A DNA stretch of 64,000 nucleotides. It comes from Candidatus Galacturonatibacter soehngenii (GTDB lineage Bacteria > Bacillota > Clostridia > Lachnospirales > Lachnospiraceae). Position numbers and translations under genes: made by a program. Shown here piece by piece: positions 1 to 8,529 of the stretch. The notes under the pieces were generated by a model. It saw nothing but the letters and a program-made list of their open reading frames with translations. It did no database searches and was not told the origin of the DNA. The DNA is taken from positions 868,001 through 932,000 of the forward strand of contig NZ_WAGX01000004.1 of NCBI RefSeq assembly GCF_008830185.1. The letters are read 5' to 3'. Position 1 is the stretch's first letter; every line of letters begins with the position of its first letter.

Positions 1-561
1 GTTCAGACCATGCATGGAATAGGTGTAAGAGTTATTTATCAGCCAGTGGATCAAAATACCTTTACGATAGGAGGTATTGAGTCCTTTCAAGAATCTGCCG
101 CCAGAAATCATAGAGAATCGAAAACGAAAGTAATACAATTTACAGAATTAATCGTAGATGAAAGAATTGCAAAACATAGCGGCTTTCCAATTGGCACCGA
201 ATTGTATTACATACAACGCGTTCGTTACCTTGATGGAAAGCCGCTTATATTAGATATTAATATGTTTTTAAAATCTTTGATTCCAAATCTTACAAAACAA
301 ATTGCCGAAAAGTCCATTTATGAATACCTGGAAAATGAACTTGGTATGTCTATTGTCACAAGTAAAAGAAAAGTGACCGTAGAAAGAATTACTGAAATTG
401 ATGAAAAATACTTGGAGCTAAACGACTATAACTGCCTAGCAGTAATCAGCAATCAAACTTACAATTCGGATGGTATTTTATTTGAATACACCAAATCCAG
501 ACATCGTCCTGACTATTTTTGTTTTCAAGATACTGCTACCAGAAAACGTACAAGCTCTTAA
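1..561 (+). CDS. GntR-family transcriptional regulator, 5'-truncated (UTRA effector domain)
   Basis: The reading frame is open from base 1, so the gene enters from the left edge; an internal ATG at 10 is not the true start. The first residues (GIGVRV) look like the last beta-wing of a GntR winged helix. The rest (about residues 25-175) has the HutC/FarR-type UTRA layout: an 'IQRVRYLDGKPL' strand, an 'IYEYLENELGM' helix and a C-terminal 'EYTKSRHRPDYF' strand, as in effector-binding domains of sugar-responsive regulators. The missing part would be the DNA-binding domain. It converges on the ABC exporter with only about 10 bp between stops. The ligand cannot be deduced. Confidence 0.85.
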   Translation, partial: VQTMHGIGVRVIYQPVDQNTFTIGGIESFQESAARNHRESKTKVIQFTELIVDERIAKHSGFPIGTELYYIQRVRYLDGKPLILDINMFLKSLIPNLTKQIAEKSIYEYLENELGMSIVTSKRKVTVERITEIDEKYLELNDYNCLAVISNQTYNSDGILFEYTKSRHRPDYFCFQDTATRKRTSS

Positions 562-571
562 AACCTTAAAA

Positions 572-2350
572 CTACACAATATTTGCAAACTGTGCCATAT
601 AAAGTTCATAATAAAAGCCTTTTTTTGCCATAAGTTTTGTTGCATTGCCTTCTTCCACAATGATCCCATCATCAATAACAAATATTCGGTCAGCATTTTG
701 AATGGTTGACAATCGATGTGCAATGACAAAAGAAGTTCTGTTTTTTAATAAAGCTTCGATTCCTTCTTGCACTAATATTTCAGTATGGGTATCTATACTT
801 GAAGTTGCTTCATCTAGTATAAGAATCTTTGGGTTTGAAACCATGGTTCTTGCAAAAGCCAATAATTGTTTTTGCCCCACAGATAATCCTGCCCCACGTT
901 CTTTTAGTACCGTGTCATACCCTTTTTCCATTTCCATTATAAATTCATGTGCATTTACTGCTTTAGCCGCTTGAATCACCTCTTCATCGGTTGCATCTAA
1001 TTTACCATATTTGATATTTTCTTTTATCGTTCCAGAGAATAAGAAATTATCCTGCGTCATAATCCCCATTTGTTGTCTTAAGCTCTCTATCGTAATCTTC
1101 TTTACGTCATAACCATCTACGGTAATTCTTCCTTTTTGGATATCGTAAAATCGACTAATCAAATTCACAATCGTTGATTTTCCAGCTCCTGTTGGACCTA
1201 CCAAAGCAATTGTTTCACCTGGCTTTACTTTAAAGCTAACATCATTTAGCACTTTACTATTTGCATCGTATTCAAAGGAAACATTTTGAAATTCTACCTC
1301 TCCTTTGATTTCTGGAAGCGTTGCAACATCTTTTTCATCTGTGATATCTGCTTTGGTATCCATGATTTCAAAGATACGCTCTGCCCCTGCAACATTCGTA
1401 ATCAATTGGTTATAAAAATTACTAAGATTTAAAACAGGGCGCCAAAACATTGAGATATATGTTCCAAATGCGATTAGTGTTCCTACTGGTACTTTATCTG
1501 CACCTATCATTTTAACACCAACATAATAAAGCATTAATGTACCAATTCCCCAACAAAAATCAACAATAGGTCCAAATGCATCTGCATATTTTACTGCTGC
1601 CATAAAGGAATTCTTATGCTCCGTAAGGAGCTCTTCAAACGTCTCTTGTGTCTCCTCTTCTGCTCCAAAGCTTTGAATAATATACATACCCGAAATATCT
1701 TCATGCACAAATGCATTTACATTCGAGCCTTTCTTACGAAATATTTGCCATTTCACATGTGCCTTTCTTTGGATGATGAATACACCAATTATCATGAACG
1801 GAAGGCTACTTAATGCGGCAATTGCCAATCTCCAATTCTTTATAAACATAATGAGAACTACGGATGATATCGTAATGAAATCTGGAATCAAAGTTGTTAC
1901 ACTATTTGACAATACTTCCTTTAACGAGTTTACATCTCCAATAATTCTTGCCAATATCTTACCTGTTGGTCTGCTATCAAAAAACTGAAAGCTTAAGGTC
2001 TGAATGTGTGTGTATAGTTCTTCTCGTATGGTTAATAATACCTTATTTGACACTTCTGCCATAATATACATTCTAGTTTTAATCAATATTACTAAAATAA
2101 TATTAATGCCCGCCGCAAATGCACCTAATCGTAAAAGACCAATTCTATCCTTTTGCTTTATATAGACATCAATGGCTCTTTCTATAATAAGAGGATTGAC
2201 TAACGTAATTGTTACACAACAAAACATAATCAGTAGTACAAATATAATCTTCTTTTTATAAGCCAGTAAATATCGAAACAGCCTGATTAATGTGACTTTT
2301 CTGGAATGCGACTCTAAAAGCTCATCTTCTTTTACTGAATTAATTGCCAC
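572..2350 (-). CDS. ABC exporter half-transporter, subunit with canonical catalytic Glu (BmrD/YheH-like)
   Basis: 592-residue half exporter: six-helix transmembrane domain (about 25-310) followed by an ATPase domain. Walker A reads GPTGAGKST, Walker B ILILDEATSS with the catalytic Glu near residue 514, and the H-loop IAHRLS is intact. The signature motif is LSVGQ (from about residue 489) instead of LSGGQ. This is the expected complement of the upstream partner, which lacks the catalytic Glu, so together they form one degenerate and one active ATP site as in heterodimeric multidrug exporters (BmrCD, TM287/288). The start is GTG at 2350, placed 5 bases after AAGGAGG. It lies 12 bp after the partner gene and is cotranscribed with it. 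The substrate is not predictable. Confidence 0.93.
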   Translation of the reverse strand: MAINSVKEDELLESHSRKVTLIRLFRYLLAYKKKIIFVLLIMFCCVTITLVNPLIIERAIDVYIKQKDRIGLLRLGAFAAGINIILVILIKTRMYIMAEVSNKVLLTIREELYTHIQTLSFQFFDSRPTGKILARIIGDVNSLKEVLSNSVTTLIPDFITISSVVLIMFIKNWRLAIAALSSLPFMIIGVFIIQRKAHVKWQIFRKKGSNVNAFVHEDISGMYIIQSFGAEEETQETFEELLTEHKNSFMAAVKYADAFGPIVDFCWGIGTLMLYYVGVKMIGADKVPVGTLIAFGTYISMFWRPVLNLSNFYNQLITNVAGAERIFEIMDTKADITDEKDVATLPEIKGEVEFQNVSFEYDANSKVLNDVSFKVKPGETIALVGPTGAGKSTIVNLISRFYDIQKGRITVDGYDVKKITIESLRQQMGIMTQDNFLFSGTIKENIKYGKLDATDEEVIQAAKAVNAHEFIMEMEKGYDTVLKERGAGLSVGQKQLLAFARTMVSNPKILILDEATSSIDTHTEILVQEGIEALLKNRTSFVIAHRLSTIQNADRIFVIDDGIIVEEGNATKLMAKKGFYYELYMAQFANIV

Positions 2351-2362
2351 TTTTTCCTCCTT

Positions 2363-4084
2363 CTATGCACGCATTACTTCTTTGTATTGTGCATGAAACG
2401 TCTTATAATATAATCCTTTCATTGCCAGTAACTCATCATGTTTACCACGTTCTGCTATTTTTCCTTTTTCTAAAACAATGATTTCATCTGCATTACGTAC
2501 CGCTGAAATTCGATGGGCAATGATTATTTTTGTTACATTGTCTAATTCATTTAAGTTATTTTGTATCTTATATTCTGTCTCCATATCAAGTGCAGATGTA
2601 GAATCGTCTAATACAAGGATTGGCATTCTCTTTGCAAGTGCCCTTGCGATACTGATTCTTTGTTTTTGCCCTCCTGATAAACCAACCCCACGTTCTCCGA
2701 TTAATGTTTCATACTGATTTTCCATTTTTTCAATAAAGTTCGTGGCATGAGATTCTCTAAGTGCCTCTCTTACTTCATCATTTCGAACTCTGTTTTTCTT
2801 ACCAAGCTTTACATTTGAATTAATCGTATCGGAAAACAAGAATACATCCTGCATAACAAGTGTAATATTCTTTCTTAATTCCTTTAGACTTAATTTTCGA
2901 ATATCTACACCATCTAATAAGATCTTTCCTTCTGATACATCATAAAAACGCTGTAACAAATTGATAATAGAGGTTTTTCCTGTACCTGTTGCACCCATAA
3001 TACCAATCGTTTTTCCTGCCTCTACCTCAAACGAAATGTCCTTTAATATGTACTTTTTATCAATTTGAAGGGATACCTGTTCAAATTTTACATTTCCTTT
3101 AACCTCTCCTAATGTGATAGGATTTTCTTCTTCTACAATTTGAGGCTTTTGATTATAAATGGTCTTAATCTTTTTATTTGATGCGATTGCGCTGGCAAGG
3201 TCATTAAATAACCAGCCAAGCATTTCCATCGGCCATACAATATTATTACAGTATTCTGCCGCCGCTCCTAGTGTACCAAGCGTAATCTCACCATTAATGA
3301 CAAGAACTCCTCCATAAACTATCGCAACTATTGGTAAAAGCTTTGTTATCATTTGAAACATAGGTTGATACTTTACCAATACCTTTGATTGTCTCATATT
3401 AAGATCATAGTATCTTTTGTTATGCGATAAAAATTTTGTAATCTCAAATTTCTCTCTTGCAAATGCTTTGACCGTTCTCACTCCTGCTAGATTTTCTTGT
3501 GCTACGGTATTTAACACAGCATTTTCTTCACTAATTTCTTCGTATACTCCACCCAATTTATTTTCCATCAAAATAGCCAGAAATCCTACAACTGGCATTG
3601 CAATGACTGGAATCATAAATAATTTAAAATTCAAATGAAACATACAAAATAATATAATGGTCGTATGTATGACAACTTCTATAATTAGCATACTGATATA
3701 TCCAAGAGCTGACCAGATTTTATCCACGTCATCCTTAACTCTTGCCATTATTTCACCTGTGTTATTTTCATTAAAAAATCCAATGGATAATCCTTGAATA
3801 TGGTGAAACAATCGCTTTCTCATATCAGAAGCGATACTTGCGCTTATTTTATCAAATATATATTCTTTTATATATCCAAACACACATCGCCCCGCACCGA
3901 TGAGAAAAATCATTAGTAGTAGCTGGGTTAATATTCCTATTTGTCCGTTTCCAATCACATCATCAATGATTTTCTTTGTCAACTGCGGCGAAAGCATATC
4001 TAATCCAACCTGAAATACCATGCAAATAATTGCAATGAAATAAAAATACCAATGCTCTAGTATATAGCTTGAAATTTTTTTCAT
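2363..4084 (-). CDS. ABC exporter half-transporter, subunit with degenerate ATP site (BmrC/YheI-like)
   Basis: 573-residue transmembrane-ATPase fusion. Walker A is GATGTGKTS, the signature LSGGQ is canonical, but Walker B reads ILVLDDSTSALD, with Asp (about residue 494) where the catalytic Glu should be. In heterodimeric exporters this Asp pairs with a deviant signature in the partner, and the partner here has exactly that (LSVGQ). An in-frame GTG at 4120 would lie at the foot of the attenuator hairpin without a ribosome site; ATG at 4084 follows AAGGGG and begins MKKISSYIL, so it is chosen. Expression is probably gated by the upstream leader peptide and terminator. Confidence 0.93.
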   Translation of the reverse strand: MKKISSYILEHWYFYFIAIICMVFQVGLDMLSPQLTKKIIDDVIGNGQIGILTQLLLMIFLIGAGRCVFGYIKEYIFDKISASIASDMRKRLFHHIQGLSIGFFNENNTGEIMARVKDDVDKIWSALGYISMLIIEVVIHTTIILFCMFHLNFKLFMIPVIAMPVVGFLAILMENKLGGVYEEISEENAVLNTVAQENLAGVRTVKAFAREKFEITKFLSHNKRYYDLNMRQSKVLVKYQPMFQMITKLLPIVAIVYGGVLVINGEITLGTLGAAAEYCNNIVWPMEMLGWLFNDLASAIASNKKIKTIYNQKPQIVEEENPITLGEVKGNVKFEQVSLQIDKKYILKDISFEVEAGKTIGIMGATGTGKTSIINLLQRFYDVSEGKILLDGVDIRKLSLKELRKNITLVMQDVFLFSDTINSNVKLGKKNRVRNDEVREALRESHATNFIEKMENQYETLIGERGVGLSGGQKQRISIARALAKRMPILVLDDSTSALDMETEYKIQNNLNELDNVTKIIIAHRISAVRNADEIIVLEKGKIAERGKHDELLAMKGLYYKTFHAQYKEVMRA

Positions 4085-4120
4085 TTTTTCCCCTTTCCAA
4101 TCTTTTCCTCTCCAAAGCAC

Positions 4121-4150
4121 AAAAAAGCCATAGCAAGATGCTACGGCCTT
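4121..4150 (-). terminator. Intrinsic terminator in the exporter leader (attenuator)
   Basis: On the minus strand a 9-bp stem GCCGTAGCA/TGCTATGGC (one G-U pair) with a 3-base loop is followed by six T. It sits between the leader peptide and the first exporter gene, so it would stop transcription before the structural genes unless read-through is induced. An AT-rich hairpin (about 4155-4188, arms ACATTAA.../...TTAATGT, T-rich loop) lies just upstream and contains the leader stop codon. Confidence 0.8.
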
Positions 4151-4180
4151 AACATTAATTTAAATAAAAAAAACATAAAT

Positions 4181-4264
4181 TTAATGTGATGCAATAGAGG
4201 TAATCTTACATTCATAATTCTTTATTAAGTTGATATTTCTTAAAACAATTCCAATTATAGACAT
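4181..4264 (-). CDS. 27-residue leader peptide of the ABC exporter operon
   Basis: A short ORF too small for standard calling. AGAGAGGT precedes ATG at 4264 by six bases; the peptide starts MSIIGIVLRN, has a basic middle (NLIKNYECK) and ends SIASH at TAA 4181-4183. It lies between a consensus promoter and an intrinsic terminator that precedes the two exporter genes. Known drug-efflux operons such as bmrB-bmrCD use a translated leader in which antibiotic-stalled ribosomes prevent termination; the same role is inferred here. The peptide has no resemblance I can recognise to a known leader. Confidence 0.7.
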   Translation of the reverse strand: MSIIGIVLRNINLIKNYECKITSIASH

Positions 4265-4307
4265 ATTTTTTACCTCTCTTTCTTTATATTTTTATTTCAC
4301 TTTTGTT

Positions 4308-4337
4308 ATTATATCCTTTGGACAAACACTTTGTCAA
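4308..4337 (-). promoter_or_regulatory. Promoter of the ABC exporter operon
   Basis: Perfect -35 TTGACA (4332-4337) and -10 TATAAT (4308-4313), 18-bp spacer. The predicted start of transcription is about 36 bases before the leader-peptide ATG. Confidence 0.85.
4321..4335. promoter_or_regulatory. Palindromic operator overlapping the exporter -35 box
   Basis: GACAAA-CAC-TTTGTC, a perfect 6-3-6 dyad, overlaps the -35 hexamer and the spacer of the exporter promoter. The position is that of a repressor site; the cognate regulator is not identifiable in the window. Confidence 0.5.
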
Positions 4338-4483
4338 CCAATTTCATAATATCTTACTTTTTCTAAATACAATACCTCAAATTATTTTAAGTATTGAATA
4401 AAATTTCACTGAATTATTATGGAAAACACACTCTCTTTCCGTTATAATGAATAACAAACATAAGATAAGGGAGGTTTAAATCT

Positions 4484-5344
4484 ATGGAACATATGCAACA
4501 TAACAAAGTCATAACACAAATCAAAGAATCTGGGCATTTACCAAAAATACCAAAAGCTTTTGGCGAAATATTAGACATGCTATTAGATCCATATGAATAT
4601 GATTTAGACGAATGCATTGATAAATTCATAAAATATCCCCAGCTTGAAAAAATTATGATACATTCTTTGGATTACAATTCTAATTTAAATCGCAAATTTT
4701 TAACTATCAGAGATGCCATTACATATCTTGGTGCTCGCAATGCAAAGATAGTAGCAATTTCTTATATCACTAATCTATTAGTTCCTATAGAAAAAGGTAG
4801 AGCAAAAGTATTCAATAATAAAAAATATTGGAAACATTGTCTTGGGACTTCGATTGCTGCATACAAAATTGCAGAAAAATCAAATTTGTCGGATAAAGAT
4901 AAAATGTTTATTTACGGTCTGGTTCACGATATTGGTGTTACTGTTTTAGATATATGCCTCCCTGATGAAATGGATCAGATTCATCAGTTACAAAAAAAAG
5001 GAGTTCATCAAATAGCAGCTGAAAAACTTGTATTACAAGGAATTACACATGCAGAGATCGGCTCATGGCTTTGCTTTGAATGGAATTTACCTGATGAAAT
5101 GCAAACCATCATAGCCAATCACCACACTCCTTTGCTAGCCACACGACATAAAACAGATGTAATGATTATACATCTTGCAGATAGCATTAGTACCACTTAT
5201 TATGAATCCTTACTTGGATGTGAATCTACTTTCATTTACTCAAAAAAAATCATGGAGTCACTGGGCATTGATGAAGATTTTATGAAAGAAATCATACATA
5301 CTCTTCCACAAGAAATTGAACGTCTTTACAAAATTGTGGTGTAA
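4484..5344 (+). CDS. HDOD-domain signalling protein
   Basis: 286 residues forming a single HDOD domain. Conserved features are the N-terminal 'LPKIPKAFGEIL' motif, the YLGARNAK segment, an HD pair (H148-D149 in GLVHDIG) and the late NHH motif near residue 208. HDOD proteins are HD-superfamily relatives linked to signalling and motility; whether this one hydrolyses anything is unknown. AAGGGAGGT lies 8 bases before the ATG, and a TATAAT box (4443-4448) without a good -35 lies upstream. It is a single gene between divergent and convergent neighbours, so no pathway follows from context. Confidence 0.85.
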   Translation: MEHMQHNKVITQIKESGHLPKIPKAFGEILDMLLDPYEYDLDECIDKFIKYPQLEKIMIHSLDYNSNLNRKFLTIRDAITYLGARNAKIVAISYITNLLVPIEKGRAKVFNNKKYWKHCLGTSIAAYKIAEKSNLSDKDKMFIYGLVHDIGVTVLDICLPDEMDQIHQLQKKGVHQIAAEKLVLQGITHAEIGSWLCFEWNLPDEMQTIIANHHTPLLATRHKTDVMIIHLADSISTTYYESLLGCESTFIYSKKIMESLGIDEDFMKEIIHTLPQEIERLYKIVV

Positions 5345-5366
5345 CTAAATCGTAAATTGTGACTTT

Positions 5367-5400
5367 CCCTTATCTTTTCCCTTGCGGGAGAAAATAAGGG
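5367..5400. terminator. Hairpin between convergent HDOD and permease genes
   Basis: CCCTTAT/ATAAGGG outer arms plus an inner CCC/GGG-rich stem around a TTGC loop. Neither side has a strong T-run, so termination may be weak; it may serve both converging transcripts. Confidence 0.45.
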
Positions 5401-5409
5401 TCAAAGCTT

Positions 5410-7740
5410 TCACAAATCATTGATGGTTGCAGTAATCGCCATATTGCGTATCCGTTTTGCCGGGGCATATACCGCAGCGACAGCACAAACAAAATCAAAC
5501 ACAACAACAATGACAAGCAACACTATCGGTAAGCTCCATGTAGTTCCAAAGTATCGCGTTAAAAGCTTGATATGCAAAAATCTACTCAGTGCAATTCCCA
5601 CTCCACAACCAACCACAAGGCCTGAAATAGCGTAAGTAAAGGCTTCTGCGGCTATCATCTGGAGAAGCTGTCTACCGTCCATACCAACAGCCCGCATAGC
5701 ACCATACTGTTTTATTCGTGCGCTCACGCTCATCGAAATGCTGTTGATCATATTAAACATCGTAATCATAGCTATAATTGCCAAAAAACTATATATAACA
5801 AATTGTGTAGCCAAATAGGTACTTGCATCTTCTTGATTTCTTTTGCGCGCATCACTATAAATCACATTGCTTTCAACAAGACTGTTAATTTGCTGTATCG
5901 TTTCATCGGTCGCATCTTTGCCTAGTTGTATGCCAAGCAAGCTATAATTTTGTTCTCCCGTCAGCCGCTTTAAAGTTTCCATGGAGCAAATGATACTGTA
6001 TTCACTGGGATATAAACCATTAGATGCAACGCACGTAATTTCAACCTCTTGCCCTGCAATCCAAATGATATCTCCAACTTTTAGTGGATTGTCTTTATTG
6101 ATGATTGTCATAACTTTATCGCTATCTCCATAGATTTCTAACAAATCCCCTTGAACCATACTATCTTTTGTATTTTCAAGCAGATAGTCACTATAAGCCA
6201 CCAGATTAACATGGTCAATTTCTTGTCGTGAAGAAGTTACTGGAACATTTTGAATATAGGAGCTTCCAAAAACATAATCCACACCTGAAATTGAACCAAT
6301 CGTATCACTCAACCTTTGACTTAGTACCCGTTCATTCGCATAACCGTTGAGTGTAATATCTGGCTGCCATGACCGTAAAGATGGCACCAATTCGCGTGCA
6401 AAATCAAGCCCTACCGAGAAACAAAGAAACAAAATGATACTAAGGGAGAAGCTGGCTGTCATCAGAAACCAGTTTTTCTTTGACGATGTTGCATGATGGA
6501 CACCTAACGTCTTTTCAATCTTACCAAAACTTAACTTTGAAGCATGCCGTATCGATGATACGGTCTGCGTATTACCTGAAACTGCTGCCATCGGAGAAAT
6601 CTTAGCTGCCCGTTTGGCAGGAGCCTGTGCTGCCAACAATACAGTTGCAACCCCAACTGCTGCACCACTAACAAGTCCGACGGGGCTAAGAGCAAATACA
6701 GGGGTGTTAGTAAATTCACCACCAATCCCGTAATGTAACAGCGCACAAACACTCCAACTGATTGCTGTCCCCAAAATCAAGCCAAATGGCACCGCCGTTT
6801 TACACCAATTCAATGCTTCCAACCTTACATACTGAATGATTTGCTGGCGACTTGCACCAATACAGCGCATCATACCAAAGAATTTTGTCCGTTGGGCTAC
6901 GTTGCTGTTCATACTGCCAGATATCATCAGCACACCAGCAAGCAGTACCAGAACAAACAAAATAGCCGCCATTCCATAAACATTTTTCATCGATTCATTG
7001 CTACTTTGCCCCGAAATACCCATGATAGCAGTATTTTCCTTAATGCTTCCTTCCTTCAAATCATACTGCTGTTTGATTTGTGAAATTGCTTTGGAAGCCT
7101 TTGAAGCATTTTGAAACTGCACATAGCAGATTGGGCTACTAGAAATATCATTTTGCTCCATAAGTGTTGCAAAAGCTGTTTGTGTCATATACACAGCAAC
7201 CAAATATGTTTGATCTTTATAATACTCTTTGTCATCCGCTCCAAAGCCTGATACTGTAACATCAGTATCACCAGCAGGGGTTTTCAAAGTTACACGGTCA
7301 CCGATTTGTACATCCAAAGCAAGCTTAGCATTGAGACTAAGTAAGACCTCATTATCGCTTTTTGGAAAATCTCCTTCTTCAATAGCACTGGCAAGCCTGG
7401 TCATATATATATTGTCTGTACCATATAAAACGGCTTTTTTCTCTCCGATATAGTATGGTTGATCTGCATTTGAATTGAATGCCTCTGACCAGCCAATTGC
7501 CGTAACATCAGGACGCCCACTTATTTCTGTTGCAATGTCAAAAGAAATATTTTCCAGTTGAATGTGCCAGTTTCCATGATTGTTTTTCATATCTTCACTT
7601 TTCGTTCGAATCATCATGTCCGCCACGCTGAAAATCGTTGTCACAAGTAGTACCGAAATAATAATACACATAATTGTCATGCGATTTTGTCGTTTTCTCA
7701 CCTTTGCACAAATCGGAATAAGGCTAAGATAGCTTCTCAT
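5410..7740 (-). CDS. MacB/FtsX-type ABC transporter permease
   Basis: 776-residue permease with two FtsX repeats: an N-terminal membrane helix (about 20-42), an extracellular MacB-like domain, three helices (about 255-390, including the FFGMMRCIGAS cytoplasmic motif), then a second helix, extracellular domain and C-terminal FtsX unit (about 640-775, motif QYGAMRAVGM). The start is ATG 7740, 8 bases after GGAGG; a GTG nine bases upstream overlaps that ribosome site and is rejected. It overlaps the ATPase gene by 17 bp. With the adjoining kinase and regulator this resembles antimicrobial-peptide or cell-envelope stress transport modules; the substrate is unknown. Confidence 0.88.
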   Translation of the reverse strand: MRSYLSLIPICAKVRKRQNRMTIMCIIISVLLVTTIFSVADMMIRTKSEDMKNNHGNWHIQLENISFDIATEISGRPDVTAIGWSEAFNSNADQPYYIGEKKAVLYGTDNIYMTRLASAIEEGDFPKSDNEVLLSLNAKLALDVQIGDRVTLKTPAGDTDVTVSGFGADDKEYYKDQTYLVAVYMTQTAFATLMEQNDISSSPICYVQFQNASKASKAISQIKQQYDLKEGSIKENTAIMGISGQSSNESMKNVYGMAAILFVLVLLAGVLMISGSMNSNVAQRTKFFGMMRCIGASRQQIIQYVRLEALNWCKTAVPFGLILGTAISWSVCALLHYGIGGEFTNTPVFALSPVGLVSGAAVGVATVLLAAQAPAKRAAKISPMAAVSGNTQTVSSIRHASKLSFGKIEKTLGVHHATSSKKNWFLMTASFSLSIILFLCFSVGLDFARELVPSLRSWQPDITLNGYANERVLSQRLSDTIGSISGVDYVFGSSYIQNVPVTSSRQEIDHVNLVAYSDYLLENTKDSMVQGDLLEIYGDSDKVMTIINKDNPLKVGDIIWIAGQEVEITCVASNGLYPSEYSIICSMETLKRLTGEQNYSLLGIQLGKDATDETIQQINSLVESNVIYSDARKRNQEDASTYLATQFVIYSFLAIIAMITMFNMINSISMSVSARIKQYGAMRAVGMDGRQLLQMIAAEAFTYAISGLVVGCGVGIALSRFLHIKLLTRYFGTTWSLPIVLLVIVVVFDFVCAVAAVYAPAKRIRNMAITATINDL

Positions 7741-8419
7741 TCGCAACACCTCCCAAATCAGTTAGAACCCCGTCTGATACTAAAAATACCCGATCAGCGG
7801 TCTGCGCAATACTTCGGTTGTGGGTAATCATAATAATCGTCTGCTCGTATTTTTTAGATGCCTCTCTAAGTAATGCAATGACCTCGCTACTGTTTTGCGA
7901 ATCCAAATTACCAGTCGGCTCGTCAGCCAGAATCAGTGCTGGACGGGTGATTAGCGCACGTCCAATTGCCACTCTTTGCTGCTGGCCACCAGATAACTGG
8001 CTTGGCAAGTGATTACGGCGCTCTTTCAGATTTAGCACTGTGAGAAGTTCTTCCAGATACTTCTTGTCAGGTTTTTGATAATCAAGGAGCATCGGAAATA
8101 TAATATTTTGCTCTACGGTGAGTTCTGGTACAAGATTAAACGCCTGAAAAATAAAGCCTATGTTCCTTCGCCGAAAAACGGTGAGCTTTCGGTCATTCAT
8201 CGAAAAAATATCCTTGCCGTCAATCTTTACCTTGCCCGATGTAGGAATATCCAGCGCTCCAATCATGTTTAAGAGCGTACTTTTGCCGGAACCCGATTCT
8301 CCGACAATCGCCACATATTCGCCCTTTGGGACAGAAAAGCTGACATTTTTTAGTGCGTTTACAGCAGTTTCACCGCTGCCATATGTCTTACAAATGTTAT
8401 TAACCTCTAATAAGTTCAT
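7724..8419 (-). CDS. ABC transporter ATP-binding protein (LolD/MacB family)
   Basis: 231 residues. Walker A GESGSGKST, Q-loop FQAFNL, signature LSGGQQQR, Walker B LILADEPTGNLDS and the H-loop MITHNRS are all intact, typical of the MacB/LolD/FtsE-like ATPases that partner FtsX-type permeases. AGAGGT precedes the ATG by about 10 bases. The gene overlaps the permease start, implying translational coupling, and follows the sensor kinase after a 110-bp gap that contains a large inverted repeat. Confidence 0.95.
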   Translation of the reverse strand: MNLLEVNNICKTYGSGETAVNALKNVSFSVPKGEYVAIVGESGSGKSTLLNMIGALDIPTSGKVKIDGKDIFSMNDRKLTVFRRRNIGFIFQAFNLVPELTVEQNIIFPMLLDYQKPDKKYLEELLTVLNLKERRNHLPSQLSGGQQQRVAIGRALITRPALILADEPTGNLDSQNSSEVIALLREASKKYEQTIIMITHNRSIAQTADRVFLVSDGVLTDLGGVANEKLS

Positions 8420-8451
8420 AGTGCAAATACCTCTTTCTTAATGATTTTGCT

Positions 8452-8486
8452 ACACAGGCAGATTTCTTTGTCTATCCTGCCTGTGT
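8452..8486. repeat. 10-bp perfect inverted repeat between kinase and ABC genes
   Basis: ACACAGGCAG and CTGCCTGTGT separated by 15 bases, located 33 bp upstream of the ATPase ATG. There is no T-run after it on the minus strand, so it is not an ordinary terminator. It could be a response-regulator binding site for autonomous control of the transporter genes, or an mRNA processing hairpin. Confidence 0.55.
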
Positions 8487-8529
8487 TGAAAGAATAGCAC
8501 ATGAATATTACTGCAAGGCTACAATCAGC

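Noticed and set aside
4084-4120. GTG at 4120 as start of the first exporter gene
   Set aside because: It would sit directly after the terminator T-run with no ribosome site; ATG 4084 has AAGGGG at proper spacing.
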